64,000 nucleotides of DNA from Brachypodius melanocephalos (taxonomy: Eukaryota > Chordata > Aves > Passeriformes > Pycnonotidae): NCBI GenBank assembly GCA_013398615.1, contig VZSR01003806.1:19902788-19966787 (forward strand). The letters are read 5' to 3'. Shown in pieces: positions 21,373 through 34,429 of the stretch (within the stretch, counting starts at the first letter, position 1; each line of letters starts with the position of its first letter). A model generated the notes under the pieces. The model was not told the origin of the DNA. It made no database searches and worked only from the letters and a program-made list of their open reading frames with translations. Both the position numbers and the translations under genes were made by a program.

Positions 21373-22969
21373 ATGAACTTGTGGTACCATGAACAACCCA
21401 TTAAATACCTTTGTTGTCCTTGGTAGGACAGTCCAGGCTTGGTATTTTCTGCTTTAGCCTGGATTTGGAGTAGGGTTTTTTCCTCTTAAGGTCAACAACA
21501 GGTGTTTCTCTCCAGAGCACAAACCAAAGTCCAGTTTCTTTCCTGGAGCAGAATTCCTCTTTCCACAGGCACTTCAGGAGCAGCTCTGTCAACACAGCAA
21601 CCAGCTCTGCTTGGCGAAGGTAAGTCTACCCCACCAGTGCATCGCTGCTGTCTGAGGGTGGCCTGACAAATCCATTGACATGACATAAGGAAAGATTTAG
21701 GAGAGGTTTGGGAGCATAATAAATGAATCCCCCATTGAGTCGACTCTATGTTCCTTGGATCTAGCAAGCAATCACAATAAGCCCTTTGGATTACTTGAGA
21801 CAAATGCCTGTCTGCACAACAAATCACCGCAGATTGCTTATGACAGCCAAATGAGACGTCCTTTCAGAACATCACCAGCAACTCTCACAGCTCTGGAGCA
21901 CATTATACAGCAGGAGTTAAGAAATCTTAAAAAAACACATCGCCTCTTTTGGGTCTTCTGTCATGGGATAAAGACAAGTGGCTTCTAACCTGCTCTTCCA
22001 GGGTAGTTTGGCCAAATTGTTTGCTACAAGGCACGAGAGCTTTTGTGCTGTCTTTGGAATTCCAGGTTACTAAAGGATTATATCCATAGACTGTGGTAAT
22101 CCCTGAATATTTAGAAAATACACACACTGCTCTCCAAACACCAGACATCTGCCCCATGGTGCCGCACATCTGCCATTCCCATGGATTTCTGAACAATTTC
22201 CTTTGATGAGCAGGTTTATTCCAATGGAAATCAACAAATGAGAACAGCTCCTGTTCCCTCTCCACGGCTGTGCCGAGTCCGCAGTTTTGTAGCTTAACAT
22301 TTTTATCCAAGACAAAACATGCAGTCAGGCTCTTTGGACATCACATAAACACACATAAATGCTGAAAGATAAATAGGTTGGATGCACACATGCACACACA
22401 CACGCAAACTCACCGAAATCTCCTTTGCTAAAAAAATCAGCTTCTGAAATGAATACATATTTTTTAAATTAACATTTTTTAGAGATGTTAACTGCATCTT
22501 GAGAGCAGAGAACACATTATTTTGTAGGCGTTTTCAGCAGCACAATACCATCCCCTATTTTTAACTATTGACTAATTACCAGTAGATCTTAATTACATGG
22601 TGTGTGGAGGCACTAATAAGTTTACAAATCTGCCAACAACACTAAACACATATGTCTTTGCAAGCATTAGCCTCTCTCTCTTATTTTTTAAAACCTTTTC
22701 TCTCTTCCACCCCCCCCCTCCAATTTGGCAGCAGAAGATCCTGGAAAAGGCTGTAATTGTGGCTGATTAGAAGGCAAGCATCTAAACACCCATCCTCGTG
22801 GAGAAAGGAACAGCTCAAAGTACAAGGAGGAATGATAAGAGAAGCCAGCAGAGCCTGGAGAATTTGGATTTTCAGCAGGGTGAGAGAAGGATTGCCTTTC
22901 GAGTTGTTAACTTTTGTCTGCTCTGTGAGATTCGTGGAGCCATGTGCAGGTTTATTAACTTTGTTTAGG
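21373..22969. other. AT-rich unique sequence
   Basis: No repeat over 1.6 kb apart from a short CA run near 22390 and a C8 run near 22711. Long AT-rich stretches without CR1 could be conserved non-coding DNA, but this cannot be judged from one genome. Confidence 0.5.
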
Positions 22970-23078
22970 AAACAGTGGCTTAGAGCACCCTCATGTATAG
23001 AAGGTGTCCCTGCCCACAGCAGGGGTTTGGAATGAGATGATCTTCAAGGTCCGTTCCAACCAGACCATTTCTATGATA
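22970..23078 (+). mobile_element. CR1 LINE 3' terminus
   Basis: GCTTAGAGCACCCTCATGTA to CATTTCTATGATA. Confidence 0.8.
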
Positions 23079-23609
23079 CAACCTCTGAGAAGAAGGATGG
23101 TATTATTTTATGCATTTAGGTTTAATATTTTTATGCAAAAAGTAACTCAGCGGGCAGGAACTGCCCCCGTGTTCTGCTTTGCTGGGTTATGGCACAATGC
23201 AGCCAAACCCACCTCTGTGAGATTTTCTGACAGGGTTTTCTCCTCTTGTTCGAGAGTTTTGACAAAGTTTTTGCATTCTCAGCACCTCAGAGATGTTTTA
23301 CACCACAGCTGGACCCTCACATCTACCAAAACACCTTTCAGATCCAGACCCCACAAAGGTGCCCATGCTTGCTGGCTCTTCCAACAGCCCCAAGTGGGGC
23401 TGAGAAAATTCTGAGCCCTGGGGATGCTCCTCTTGTGCAGGGTCTGTCACCTGGGGCAGGGGGCTGTAGGTCTGCAATGTTTCTGTTAAAATCATATTTG
23501 GGTGAAGTTTGCCCAGTGCCACTGAGAGGATTCATGGAAATTCAGGAGGCAAAGAGGCCGCTGCCATCAGCCGATCCTCTGGAAGTCACAAACTTTCGTA
23601 GTCTTCTTC

Positions 23610-23876
23610 GGTCAAGAGGGAATGGCTTTAAACTGCCAGAGGGCAGAGTTAGATGGGATATTGGGAAGAAATTAGTCCCTATGAGGGTGGGGAGGCCTTG
23701 GCACAGGTTGTCCAGAGAAGCTGTGGCTGCCCCTGGATTCCTGGAAGTGTCCAAGACCAGGTTGGATGGGCTTGGAGCAGCCTGGGATAGTGGAAGGTGT
23801 CCCTGCCCATGGCAGGGGGTAGAAGGGGATGATCTTCATGTTCCTCTCCAACCCAAACCATTCTGGGATTTTATGG
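23610..23876 (+). mobile_element. CR1 LINE 3' fragment
   Basis: GTCAAGAGGGAATGGCTTTA to CCATTCTGGGATTTTATGG. A 140-codon stretch of open frame across it is repeat-derived. Confidence 0.88.
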
Positions 23877-25299
23877 TTGAACTCAAGTGCTGTCAGCTAC
23901 AGAACTGAACATGTAGAAGTCTGATGGCAAAGGCTTCAATGTGCTCTTCCAGTTGAATTTTTGACAAAAAGGAGCAACACCCTGAGACTGCCCTCAGCAG
24001 AAGCCTCTGCACACCCAACAGCACTAAGTCCAAGTGCTGATCACTTGTGGAAAGTTTGATGTTGCTTTAGAAGCTGTATAGAGGCTATTAATAATATCAA
24101 AGAGCTATTAGAAAAAATAAATTATAGTGGAATTGTATGGGCTGGTTTTTAAAATAAATAATTCCAATAATTTGACAAGAAGGAAAATTAATCTTCTCTT
24201 TCTAAGTGCAAGTGTAACCAAAAGGTGAAGAATGTCCATATTCTTGCAATAAACACTGGGGACACTTTTAGTCTGTGTCCACGCTGCTGTTGATCTCCAG
24301 AATGATTTGCCATAGAATCACTGGATAAAGTTGAGCTTTATGACACCATAAATGAGAGCAGGTGTCTCCTTTGCACATTCATATTTCTAAATGCAGGAGG
24401 GTATTTCTGTCTGGGATGATTCAGTGTTTATATTTACACAGTGGAGGAGAGGAGATTATTGTCATTTGCATTGATGAAGGAGGTAGTTGTCACCTTCCAG
24501 TTTTTCCATATTGAATCTTTGTTAGCAAATAGCATGTCTTGAGTAAAATGAGAGCAGGAGATAATTTAAATGGGTACCACACTTAGCCACAGCAGTGAAA
24601 TTACAAAAGTGAATCAACATGAAAGCAGAATAATTTTTTTTTTCTCAACAATTTAGGTAATTATGGACAAAGCAGGCATCAGTTTTCCCTGCAAAGAAAC
24701 TGAACCAGTTACTCTGGTGTCTTAGGGCAAAACTTCAGTTCCTTAATTAACAGATTCAGAAATATTGTGTGCGCTGGCAGATGGAAGAAATGATAAGAGC
24801 ACTTGGCAAAGCTGGAAATGCTGGTGATTGCACATATCAGAAAGCACAGAGTGTGCCTGAACCAGGACTTCAGGATAGCCAGACTTAATTCTGAGATGTT
24901 GTCTGAAACAGCCACGTGATAATTTTTGCCATAGAGATGAGAGACTTCCAGCGTCCACTTCAAGCTGGGCAAATCTCATCCTTCCCTTGAGTTATTAAAT
25001 GACCTGTGCAAAGCCAAATTAATTAAAAGCATTTAAAAACAGAGAAGGGGAATTGGTGATGATTTTAATATGGTGGAAGACTAAAAGAAAGCAAGACAGT
25101 GTTTGTTATCCTACAAAAAAGAGTTTTGCTCCATTATGAAATACATAGCGTTTATGCCCCATCTCCTTACATATAATGCCAAGTGGCAAAGGCAGGTGAA
25201 TAGATTTCCCCAAAACAGGTAAAAATTCTATGTTGTTACCTGAAACTGGAGCCTGTTCCTGCCAAGAGAAGCTGATCTAGGAGAGGACAAAGTCATGGG
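23877..25299. other. AT-rich unique sequence
   Basis: 1.4 kb without repeats or recognisable exon. Confidence 0.5.
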
Positions 25300-25378
25300 A
25301 TGAGAAGATCCCTGGCAGAGGACTGGAATTAGATTATTTTTAAGGTCCCTTCCAGCCCAAACCATTTTGAGACTCTAC
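25300..25378 (+). mobile_element. CR1 LINE 3' terminus, diverged
   Basis: TTTTAAGGTCCCTTCCAGCC, then AAACCATTTTGAGACTCTAC. Confidence 0.75.
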
Positions 25379-25729
25379 ATTCCCACTCAGGACCAAAGTG
25401 GGACAAATGGTGGTTGAAGTGGAGCCAAGGCAGGGGCAGAAGATTTAGTGAGTGCAAAAGAACACAAAAATCAGAATCCCATGTGGTGCATGGGGAGAAG
25501 AGAAGGGCTGCAAAGGTGTCACCAACACAGAATTAAAGAACATGCATTGATAGAAGGGACCCCACAAGGTTCATCAAAATCCAACACCTGGGCCTGCACA
25601 GGACAACTCAAGGGTTCACATCATAAACAACAGGAATAAAATGGAAACGTAAAGTCTTTCTTCAGGATGAAAAAGGAGAGAAAAGCTAGGAGACCTGGTA
25701 TGGAGTGAGGTTTAGGAAAATGCGCCATA

Positions 25730-25805
25730 GGGGATCTCAGAAGATCAGGGAAGGATCTCAGAAGATCTTCATAGGGCCATAGAAGATCTCAGAAGATTTC
25801 AAGGA
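25730..25805. repeat. Short direct repeats of ATCTCAGAAGAT
   Basis: ATCTCAGAAGAT recurs at irregular spacing three times, with single-base and length differences in between. Confidence 0.65.
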
Positions 25806-26147
25806 ATCAGGGGAAGGTGATTTCTCTGCAGTACTTCGTCTACAGGAAGGACCAAGAAGAGAAGAAGTAAAGACACCAGAGTGTAGCAGCCCACATTGGA
25901 AAGAGGCAATGCTTGGGCTGATGTTTCAGCCAGAGGGAGATAGAAGAAGCTGCAGTCACCAGTCACCAGTCACTTTTTTCTTGACTTTTTTCCAGAGGGA
26001 AACAAAGGTATGTTCAGATTTGTGCACCATCCTGTCTAAATTTGGTTTGACATAAAAGATCATGCACTTAATTAACAATTCTGTATTGACAGTGTTAAAT
26101 ACAAGAAAATATTTTGTTACATTCAGAGGTTTGGGGGAGGTTTACAG

Positions 26148-26661
26148 CATCATGAGACCCCACTTGAGGTGTTGCTTCCAACTCTGGGGTATCCAACATA
26201 AGAAGGACATGGACCTGTTGGATTGAGTCCAGAGGATGCTATGGAGATGCTCTGAGGGCTCCTTCTGCTCTGGAGCCAGGCTGGGACAGCTGGGAGTGTT
26301 CACCTGGAGAAAAGAAGGCCCCAGGGAGACCTCAGAGCCTCTTCCAGTGCCCAAAGGGGCTCCAGGAGAGCTGGAAATGGACTTGAGACAAGGGATGGAG
26401 GGACAGGACAAGGGGGAATGGCTTTCCACTGCCAGAGGACAGGGATAGATGGGATATTGGGAAGGAATTCTTCCCTGTGAGGCCCTGGCACAGGTTTCCC
26501 AGAGAAGCTGTGGCTGCCGCTGGATCCCTGGAAGTGTCCAAGGCCAGGGTGGATGGGGCTTGGAGCAACCTGGGATAGTGCAAGGTGTCTCTGCCCATGG
26601 CAGGGCGTGGAAGGGGATGAAGTTTTAGGTTCCTTCGAACCCAAACCGTTCTGTGATTCAA
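26148..26661 (+). mobile_element. CR1 LINE 3' copy, about 515 bp
   Basis: GCATCATGAGACCCCACTTG to CCGTTCTGTGATTC. The GAGGGTGGTGAG part is shortened to GTGAGGCCCTGG. An A14 run follows 15 bp after the tail. Confidence 0.9.
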
Positions 26662-27810
26662 TGTTTATCAGTTATTAAAAAAAAAAAAAATGAGCATGAG
26701 GGACTGTGGGAAGGAGAATCATTTAACAAGGAATATACGGTACCGTAGCTAAGGTGTGAAGTCCAGCTCCACTTCCTCCCACAGTCCATGGCTCCACATT
26801 GACTTTTCTAGTGACCCAGAAGAACAAAAAAAACTGGATGTTACCCACACTTCCCATTGGCACAGGGACCAACCTTCACCCTGCTTGGAAGGGGAAGCGT
26901 TGCCTGGTAAGTTTATTTTTCACTGAGCTCCGAGGAGCAGCGTGGCACACTGACAACAGCAGCCAGCTACTCTATGAGATACATCCCTGCCCTTCAGAGC
27001 CAATTAAATCACTGGAATCCCATGGGGGGAAGCAGGAAATGCTGTGTAGTTGCTTTTCCTAAATCCCAGCTTGGAAAAGCACCGAGCAAGTCCGTCAAAC
27101 TGGAGTCCTGAGCTGTTAATGCTTTTCCAAGGGGAGAAACAGAGTTCCCTGCACTGTTCACCACCTTTCTTGACTGATGAAGTCACGTTGCCCCTTCCTA
27201 CTGGGTAACCAGTTCCTCGAGGAGCAGGACTGAGGGGATTATCCCGTGTTTAGATTAATGGGAAAGCTGCAAGTACTTCCAGAAAAGGCAGGCAGGATGG
27301 AAATCCTGGAGTCACCCTCTCCTGGCCAGCTCCACTCCCCAGGTGGGCCCAGGGCCAAGCATCGATTGTCACTGGTTCAGCTGATGGCATTGAAATGGTG
27401 CCCCACGAAGGCATTTTGGGGGAAGCAGAGAGAGCAGACAGGTTCCTTTTGATGCACAGTAATAAATGAAAACAGCTGCAGCTCTCAGGGGATTAAAGGG
27501 AGCCTGAGGAGAGCTGAATAAATCGTGTCACTGCAGGTAAGATCTAGATAACAGGAACGATGAAGTTCGCTAATGCACGTGTCTCAATACCATAGCAATT
27601 CTTCAATCTGTCAGGAGGTGTAAAGTGATTTAAATGTAACATTTCTGTCCAATAGACATGAGTCTGGGATTCAAATTTCATATTTAGTGGGGAATTGGTA
27701 TGCAAGTTTTATCATGCAACACTTGAGGACCTGAACATGTTTCAGGGACTTGTAAGGGACTGGAAGTGAAGCACCTGGTCCAGCTGTGAGACCAAACCAT
27801 GTTCAGTTGT
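26662..27810. other. Unique intergenic sequence
   Basis: No gene or interspersed repeat recognised. Confidence 0.5.
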
Positions 27811-27945
27811 TTAAAGTCCACGCTGGATGAGGCTCTGAACAACCTGGTCTAGTGGGAGATTCCCAACCCATCACAGGGAATAGATCAAGATGGTCTTTAG
27901 GGTCCCTTCCTACCCAAAACATTCAGTGATTCCATGATTTTATGA
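27811..27945 (+). mobile_element. CR1 LINE 3' terminus
   Basis: GTCCACGCTGGATGAGGCTC, AACCTGGTCTAGTGGGAGAT, and the tail CATTCAGTGATTCCATGATT. Confidence 0.82.
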
Positions 27946-28189
27946 TCAGGAAGGATTAACACTACTGGCAGGCACCGATATCACTTACCAGTCAATTGCA
28001 TTGCTAAAATGAAAATTCAAAAATGAAGCCCTCATATAAAAGAGAAGGGATGGAATTGGTGAGTTTCACCAAACACTCCTCACGCTATCTTAGAGGCAGT
28101 TCTTATGTGAACTGGCTGTGAACTGGCTTTTCAACAGAGAACATTTGGGACCTTCTGCACCTTTCCTAGAGAGCCCAGTGTCACGAAGT

Positions 28190-28820
28190 GGTGGGTGAGT
28201 GCTGGACATGCCCTGGCCATGTGCTCTCACATCTCAGAAACTCCCCACGCCCTGGGCTGATCCCCCAGTGTGGGCAGCAGAAGACAGAGGGATCCTGCCC
28301 TTCTGCCCCTCTCAGGTGAGACCCCACCTGCACAGCTGCTTCCAGCCCTGGGCTCCAACAGCAGAAGGATGTGGAGCTGCTGGAGAGAGCCCAGAGGAGG
28401 TCACAGAGATGCTCCAAGGGCTGGAGCCTCTCTGCTCTGGGGCCAGGCTGGGAAATCTGGGGGTGTTCACCTGGAGAAGGATCCAGGGAGAACTTACTGC
28501 AGCCTTTTAATACTTGAATGGGGCCTGTAAGACAGATGGGGACAAAAGGGACGAGGATTGATGGTTTTAAACTGAAGGAGAGTCAGTTTAGATTAGACAC
28601 GAGAAATTAGTTTTTTACGATGAGGGTGGTGAGGCCCTGGCACAAGTTACCCAGAGAAGCCGTGGCTGCCCCTGCATTCCTGGAAATGTCCAAGGCCAGG
28701 TTTGACAGGCTTGGAGCAACCTGGGATAGTGGAAGGTGTCCCTGTCCATGGCAGGGTGCTGGAACTGAATGGAATGACTTTATGAAATCACTTCCAAACC
28801 AAACTATTCCATGGTTCTAT
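28190..28820 (+). mobile_element. CR1 LINE 3' copy, about 630 bp
   Basis: GCTGGACATGCCCTGGCCAT to ACTATTCCATGGTTCTATG. It includes AGACCCCACCTGCACAGCTG, as in the copy at 12715. Confidence 0.9.
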
Positions 28821-31220
28821 GACAGCGCTGCCAGAGGGAGACAAGTGGCAGCAAAAGCAGCATTCTGTTGATCCTCCCCTGGTATAAACATGTAGCATTC
28901 AAAGAGGTTAATAGAAATTATCAAAGTTAATCAACAGAAGGACTGGCCTAAGTGAGTCTTCTAAGTCAAACTCACACAATAACTACCAAGTTTACCAACA
29001 CATCAAACTTTTGATCCTGCAGAGACATGAATGTCGTGGCAACGGAAGCTGGAGCTTTTTCTGCCTCATGCATGAATAACAAAGCCACCTGCTATATTCC
29101 AGCAGTGGATGCTTTATTGTTAGTGATGATGCATGAGGCAGAAATAATGCAGTTTGATTTTTAGAGACAATACCAAGTTGAGCTTGCGAGGTTGTCAGCC
29201 CACACTCGTTTGACTTGGGAACTGAGCAAACAACATGGAAGTAATTGATGGAAAGTAATGACACAATAAGATGTCATTTTTTTCTGACCTACATTGCTTA
29301 AAGTAAATCCCCATTAATTGTAATTATCTGTACTCCATGTACACCAAACACTCAGCTGGATCCATCCCCCAGTTATTCAAATGAGATAGCTCCAGATTTA
29401 CACAACTCTGATTCTGGCTTACATACTTCTCTATATTTAGTGTTTGTTCCCCTGATCTGAATAAATGCCTGGAAGATGGAAGACCACACAGCTCAATTAG
29501 GGTATTGATCAGGATGCAAAAAGCCTTTAACCAAGCAGCACAAGGAGGTTGTGATCCCATGCCGGGGTGCTGCTGGAGCACTGAACACGCCTCCCCTTCC
29601 CGGTGCCTCCCTGGTTCTCCTGGAGAACACCAGGAACACGAAACACAAGGCACAGACAGATCAGCTCCAAGTGCTGTGAAGGAAAAACCCCGGCTAAACA
29701 TGTTTTATAAATACTTGCAGATCTCAGGGTCACCCAGAGTTTACCCAGACCTCCGGACACAAGCGCCTCCAGCGTGATGGAAGCGTGGGATGCTGCCGAG
29801 TGCCGAGAAAAGCTTTCTCCTCTCAAAAATATGAGTTGAGAGATCTCAACATGGGTGTGATTGACACTCATATCTTCCAAAAAATCCCTAAAAATACAGA
29901 GTGTTGGCTAATAAAAGAAACAGGCTCTGAGTAATGACTTCTGGCTCTCTGTGAGGGCCAGGACTACAAGGGAATGGGTGCTCTTGTGGACTGAAGGGGC
30001 AAAGCATCACCTCCATGTCCTTGGCCAAAGCAACCCCACGCCAGCAGCTGTGGGAAACAGGGAAATCAGGGAGTCGTGGGGAGATTGGGACATGGGTACA
30101 TCTCTGCTGTGTGCTAAGTGAGGGAGCAAGAGCTGGAGAACATCATGGGATAATCAGGAATTAAGATGTAAGTGGTGGAGATATCACTTCTGGCCACCCA
30201 CGGAGTCATGTAGCCATGACTCATCCCCTGGTGCAGGAAGGAACGTAGCGTACCGTGCATCAAAATGGACAGGATCTTTCCAAGGAGAGATGATCTGGGA
30301 TGGAAGACCTTTAAAGGGCTTCCATCCCAGCTGTTTGTCCTTCCACACTGGCATGCCTTTTCCTTGATAAAATCAGGAAGTTATGTGTTAAAAGAGTGAC
30401 TTTTTTATTTCAGTCTCCTATTCTCCTACTGGAAAGATCTTCCGATTTCCAGGCTAAAAATATTCAGGGCCAGTTCCTACTCATTTAGTTTTCCACCGTT
30501 GCCCTTCAGTGTCCCAACGCCTTTCCCTCCGCTCACATTTATTTTCCAGGATGTATTTATAGGCAGGGAAACATATTCCTTCTCCAGCCTCATTTTTTAG
30601 CTAAACTAAACAAGGCAAATTCTTTCAGTCCACGGGAGAAAAGACAGATTGTCCTGAGCTCTGATCAGCACCTAGCTCTTCCCTGCAGCTGGAATTCACC
30701 CTTTCCGAGCACAGGTGGCCACAACTGCAGCAAAAAGTTTGGGGGCAGTGTCAGCAGGGAATTGTCATTGTGTCATCCCTTGCCCAAGCAGATGCTTCTC
30801 TCACTCCACGTGGCAACGCTGAAATCCTCTACTGCTGCCTTCTCCCACCCGAATGTCTCATCAAACAAGTTTGGGATGGTTTTGTATCAAAACAGATGAC
30901 TCGTCTGCCCCCTTATTGGCACACCTACACTTCTATGTAAGTAATAAGACCAAATAGTTTGTTTACTTCTCTGTTGTTTTGGGTTTTGGGGGATTTTTAT
31001 ATCTTTTTTGATCATATGTAGCAAATCTGCTACACAGAAAAGTTTGAAGGAATGAGGGAAGCTTCCATTTATATCTCCTCATACTGCAAATCAGAAGTCG
31101 AAGCTTAATCTGTGTGCTTCTCACCCAAAAATATGGGTCCCAGAGTCCTTATTTCTTACTGCTGTGAGAATTAACATCCATATTTAGGTTTGAAAGTATC
31201 CATCAGGAGAGGGAGTTGAT

Positions 31221-31274
<54 letters not shown>

Positions 31275-32518
31275 TATGTCTTATGCACATGAAATAATTT
31301 TGGTCAAGGGCTGATTTTGCTCTTATTTGTTTCCATATTCTTGCAATAGGTGAAGTTGGCAGAAAATAAGGGAGTATCTTCAACATTAGAATGCATTACA
31401 GTGGGAATCTGTGGGATCCTGTTGTGTCTGATCTCATTATATAATATTATAAATAATACCAGTTTTCTCCCTTTGGAGAGCTTTGTGCCAGAGTTTCACT
31501 CCAAGTGAAATTTGCCCACATCCAGGTGTGCATCAGGTGCATCCACGTGGATCATGCCCAAAGCTTTGCTTTCTGCTCCCTTTCTTCTGTTTCTCTGCTA
31601 TAGGAGTATCCAACCATCTCAAAACCAGCAGCATTTTTACAGGCTGCACAAAACTTTTCAGTTCTTTTGACATCACCCAGAAACACCAAATATACCCTTC
31701 CCAGAAAGCCTGCTTAATATATGAAAGTCCTCCCACTTTTTCTTCAAGATTAAATTATTTTTTCCTCCCTGCAAAAGCATTTTATCTGCACTTTATCTGC
31801 ATTTTTCTACGTTCTTGGAGCTATTTCTTTTTTCTCCCTGTTGAAATTTAGACTCTGAAAAGCAGCAACTTTTTTAGCCAGTCCTGGAGTCCTGACATTC
31901 TCAGCCCTGATATTTTGACAGAGTTTAAAGAAAAAAATAGGGAGAAAGGGTAGAATTCAAACTCCTACAGAAAGAGACAGAAGCAGCTGCTGGAGAAGGA
32001 GCATCTGGAAGAAGTCTTGTTATTGAATGGTGGAGAAAGAAAAAAAAACACATGGAAAAGAGGAGAGATTGTAACCTACAGAGGACAGCACAAGACAGCT
32101 CAAAAAAGATGGATATGATGAATGAACAGACGCGTAACATGGAACTGGGGGGAAAGGACCTGGAATTTGGCTTTCCCAGACTGCCAGTGAGTCTTCCAGT
32201 GAAACAGCTGCCTGGGGTGCAGCTCAGCTCCAGGCAGATCCCAAAAACAGAGCTAGGACTGCTTCCTCAGCCTGCCAGAGGTTTCTCCAGCACAGTGCTG
32301 AGCCCTTGGAGAGTCTGCCTGGCTCTCTGAGTACAGGGTGGGAAAAGCAGTGTCTCTCAAAGTGGGTAAGGGAGTGACAAAGAGCAGAGGAGGGGATGGA
32401 GAATCCCTGTGTTAGGAGGACAGGAAAACACCAAAGTGAGGGATTTGAGAAGGCAACAAGGTGGTGTGAGGTCAGGGTGCCACAGTGTGCTTGGAGAGAG
32501 CTGTTACCAACAGAGAAT
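28821..32518. other. CR1-free unique block
   Basis: 3.7 kb with no CR1, the longest such block upstream of the XKR6 promoter apart from 8.9-12.7 kb. AT-rich, with the AT microsatellite at 31224. No open frame longer than 125 codons and none with a recognisable motif. Confidence 0.5.
31224..31274. repeat. AT microsatellite with CA extension
   Basis: About 20 uninterrupted AT dinucleotides followed by five CA units. Long pure AT runs can extrude cruciforms and are usually length-polymorphic. Confidence 0.95.
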
Positions 32519-32672
32519 GAATCCCAGAAAGCTTTGACTTGGAAGAGACCTTAAAAATCATCCAGTGCCACCCACTGCCATGGCAGGGGCACCTTCCACT
32601 ATCCCAGGTTGTTCCAAGTCCCACCCAGGCTGGCTTTGAACATGTCCAGGAATAGGAAGCCACAGCTCCACC
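32519..32672 (-). mobile_element. CR1 LINE 3' fragment
   Basis: Reversed tail GAATCCCAGAAAGCTTTGAC, then ACCTTCCACTATCCCAGGTT. Confidence 0.85.
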
Positions 32673-32984
32673 ATGCTCTCATGGGGTGGGATGGGAGCTC
32701 CCCTTCCCCAGCACAATCTTGGGAAGGGAAAAGGCAAAAAGAAACCCAGAGGAGGTCCCAGATCTGCCAAGGACCTGGGAGTTGCTGGAGATGGGAAGGT
32801 GGAAAGCAGCCTGGCTGAGGATGAACTGATGATGATACTGGCATTTGAGGTTGAGTAGGTGACAGGGAAAGGGCAGTTGACATTGGACTGGGGAGCTGAT
32901 TTGGGAGCAGGATGGGGTCAGCAGAAGGGAGTCCAGCTGAGGCTGGTCTGGGGAATGGTGATGTCAGCACTTGGGCCTTGGGAG

Positions 32985-33427
32985 GAGAAGTACAACAGAA
33001 CTTTTTGAGTGTCCAGAGGAGAGCCAGGAAGAGGGTGAAGGTTCTCAGGGGCCATATGAGGAGCAAATGATGTCACTGGGTTTGTGCAGCTGGAAGAGAT
33101 GGAGGTCAGACCTCACTGGGGGCTGCAGTTCCTCCAGAGGGACAGTCCCAATCTCTGCTCCCAGTGACAGGGACAGGATACAGGGAATGGCTAGAACTGT
33201 CAGGAAGATTTAGGTTGGGTTATCACGGAAAGGTTCTTCTCCCAGGGGTAACTGAGCACTGAACAGTCTCCCCAGGGAATGGGCACGGCCCCAAGGCTGC
33301 CAGAGCTCCAGGAGCGTTTGGACAATGCTCTCAGGCACAGGATGGGATAGTTGGGATGTCTCATTCAAGGTCAGGGGTTGGACTTGTGCGTCCCTTCCAA
33401 ACCAGAATATTCTATGATTCAGTGTAG
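32985..33427 (+). mobile_element. CR1 LINE 3' copy of a second subfamily
   Basis: GTGTCCAGAGGAGAGCCAGG, CAAATGATGTCACTGGGTTT, TTCTTCTCCCAGGGGTAACT and CAATGCTCTCAGGCACAGGA, with tail TATTCTATGATTCAGTG. The copy at 59672 belongs to the same branch. Confidence 0.8.
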
Positions 33428-33444
33428 ATTTTGTGATTTCAGGA

Positions 33445-33756
33445 TGAATAAAGAGATGGAACACCTCTTCTATGATGAAAGGCTGAAAGAACTGGGCTTG
33501 TTCAGCCTGGAGAAGAGAACCCTGGGGAGATCTTTGAACCTAGGTCTTATGTGGCTGGAGAGGAGATTCAGGTTGGACATTAGGAGGAATTTCTTCACAG
33601 AAAGGGTGCCATCCCTGAAGGTGTCCAAGGAATGACTGGACATGGTACTCAGTTCTCTGCTGGGGTTGACAAGATGGTGTTTGATTATAGGTTGGACTCA
33701 ATGATTTCAGATGTGTTTTCCAACCTAAATGACTTTGCAATTCTGTGATTCTGTGA
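33445..33756 (+). mobile_element. CR1 LINE 3' copy of a third subfamily
   Basis: CTTGTTCAGCCTGGAGAAGA, GGAATTTCTTCACAGAAAGG, GGTTGGACTCAATGATTTCA, and a double GATTCTGTGA tail. Confidence 0.82.
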
Positions 33757-33774
33757 AGTGATCTCAAGTTGTAC

Positions 33775-34008
33775 CAAGGGAGGTTTAGAGTAGATATTTG
33801 GGAAAAAAATCTTCATGGAAAGGGTGGTCAGGCAATGGAACAAGCTGCCCAAGGCAATCTGATGGTGGAACGCCCATCCCTGGAGGTTTTCAAAACATGT
33901 GTAGATATAGAAGTAAGGGATACAATTTAGGCATGATCATGACCATGGGTTAACAGTTGGACTCAGTGATGCCAGAGGTCTTTTCCAACCTAATTCTGTG
34001 ATTCTGTA
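33775..34008 (+). mobile_element. CR1 LINE 3' copy, third subfamily
   Basis: GTTTAGAGTAGATATTTGGG, ACAAGCTGCCCAAGGCAATC, AACAGTTGGACTCAGTGATG and TAATTCTGTGATTCTGTA. Confidence 0.82.
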
Positions 34009-34011
34009 AGG

Positions 34012-34171
34012 GAGATCCAAGAAAGCTGGAGAGGAATTTTGTAAGGGCATGGAGTGACAGGAAAACGGGGAATAGTTTTAAGTTGAAAGAGGGCAAGGCG
34101 AGATGGGATTTTAGGAAGAAATTCTTCCCTGTGAGAGTGTTGAGACCTGTGAGGGCAGAGGTTGTCCAGAG
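34012..34171 (+). mobile_element. CR1 LINE internal piece, tail missing
   Basis: GAGATCCAAGAAAGCTGGAG to AGAGGTTGTCCAGAGAA, where it stops abruptly at the head of a reverse copy. The inserted CR1 at 34172 appears to cut it. Confidence 0.75.
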
Positions 34172-34424
34172 AATCCCAGAATGAGCTGAGTTGGAAGGAA
34201 CCCACAAGGATCATCCAGTCCAACTCCTGGCCCTACAAAGGAGCATCCCCAACAATCCCACCCTGTGCCTGAGAGCGTTGTCCAAGTGCTCCTTGAACTC
34301 TTTGGTGCTGTGCCCATTCCCTGAGGCGCTCCTCAGTGCCCAGTCACCCTCTGGGATTACAATCTTTCCCACCATCCAACCTAACCCTCCCCTGACACAA
34401 CTCCAGGCCATTCCCTCGGCTCCT
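34172..34424 (-). mobile_element. CR1 LINE 3' fragment at the CpG island edge
   Basis: Reversed tail AATCCCAGAATGAGCTGAGT, CCAACTCCTGGCCCTACAAA, and ending near CAACTCCAGGCCATTCCCTC. The XKR6 CpG island begins directly after it. Confidence 0.82.
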
Positions 34425-34429
34425 GCCCC

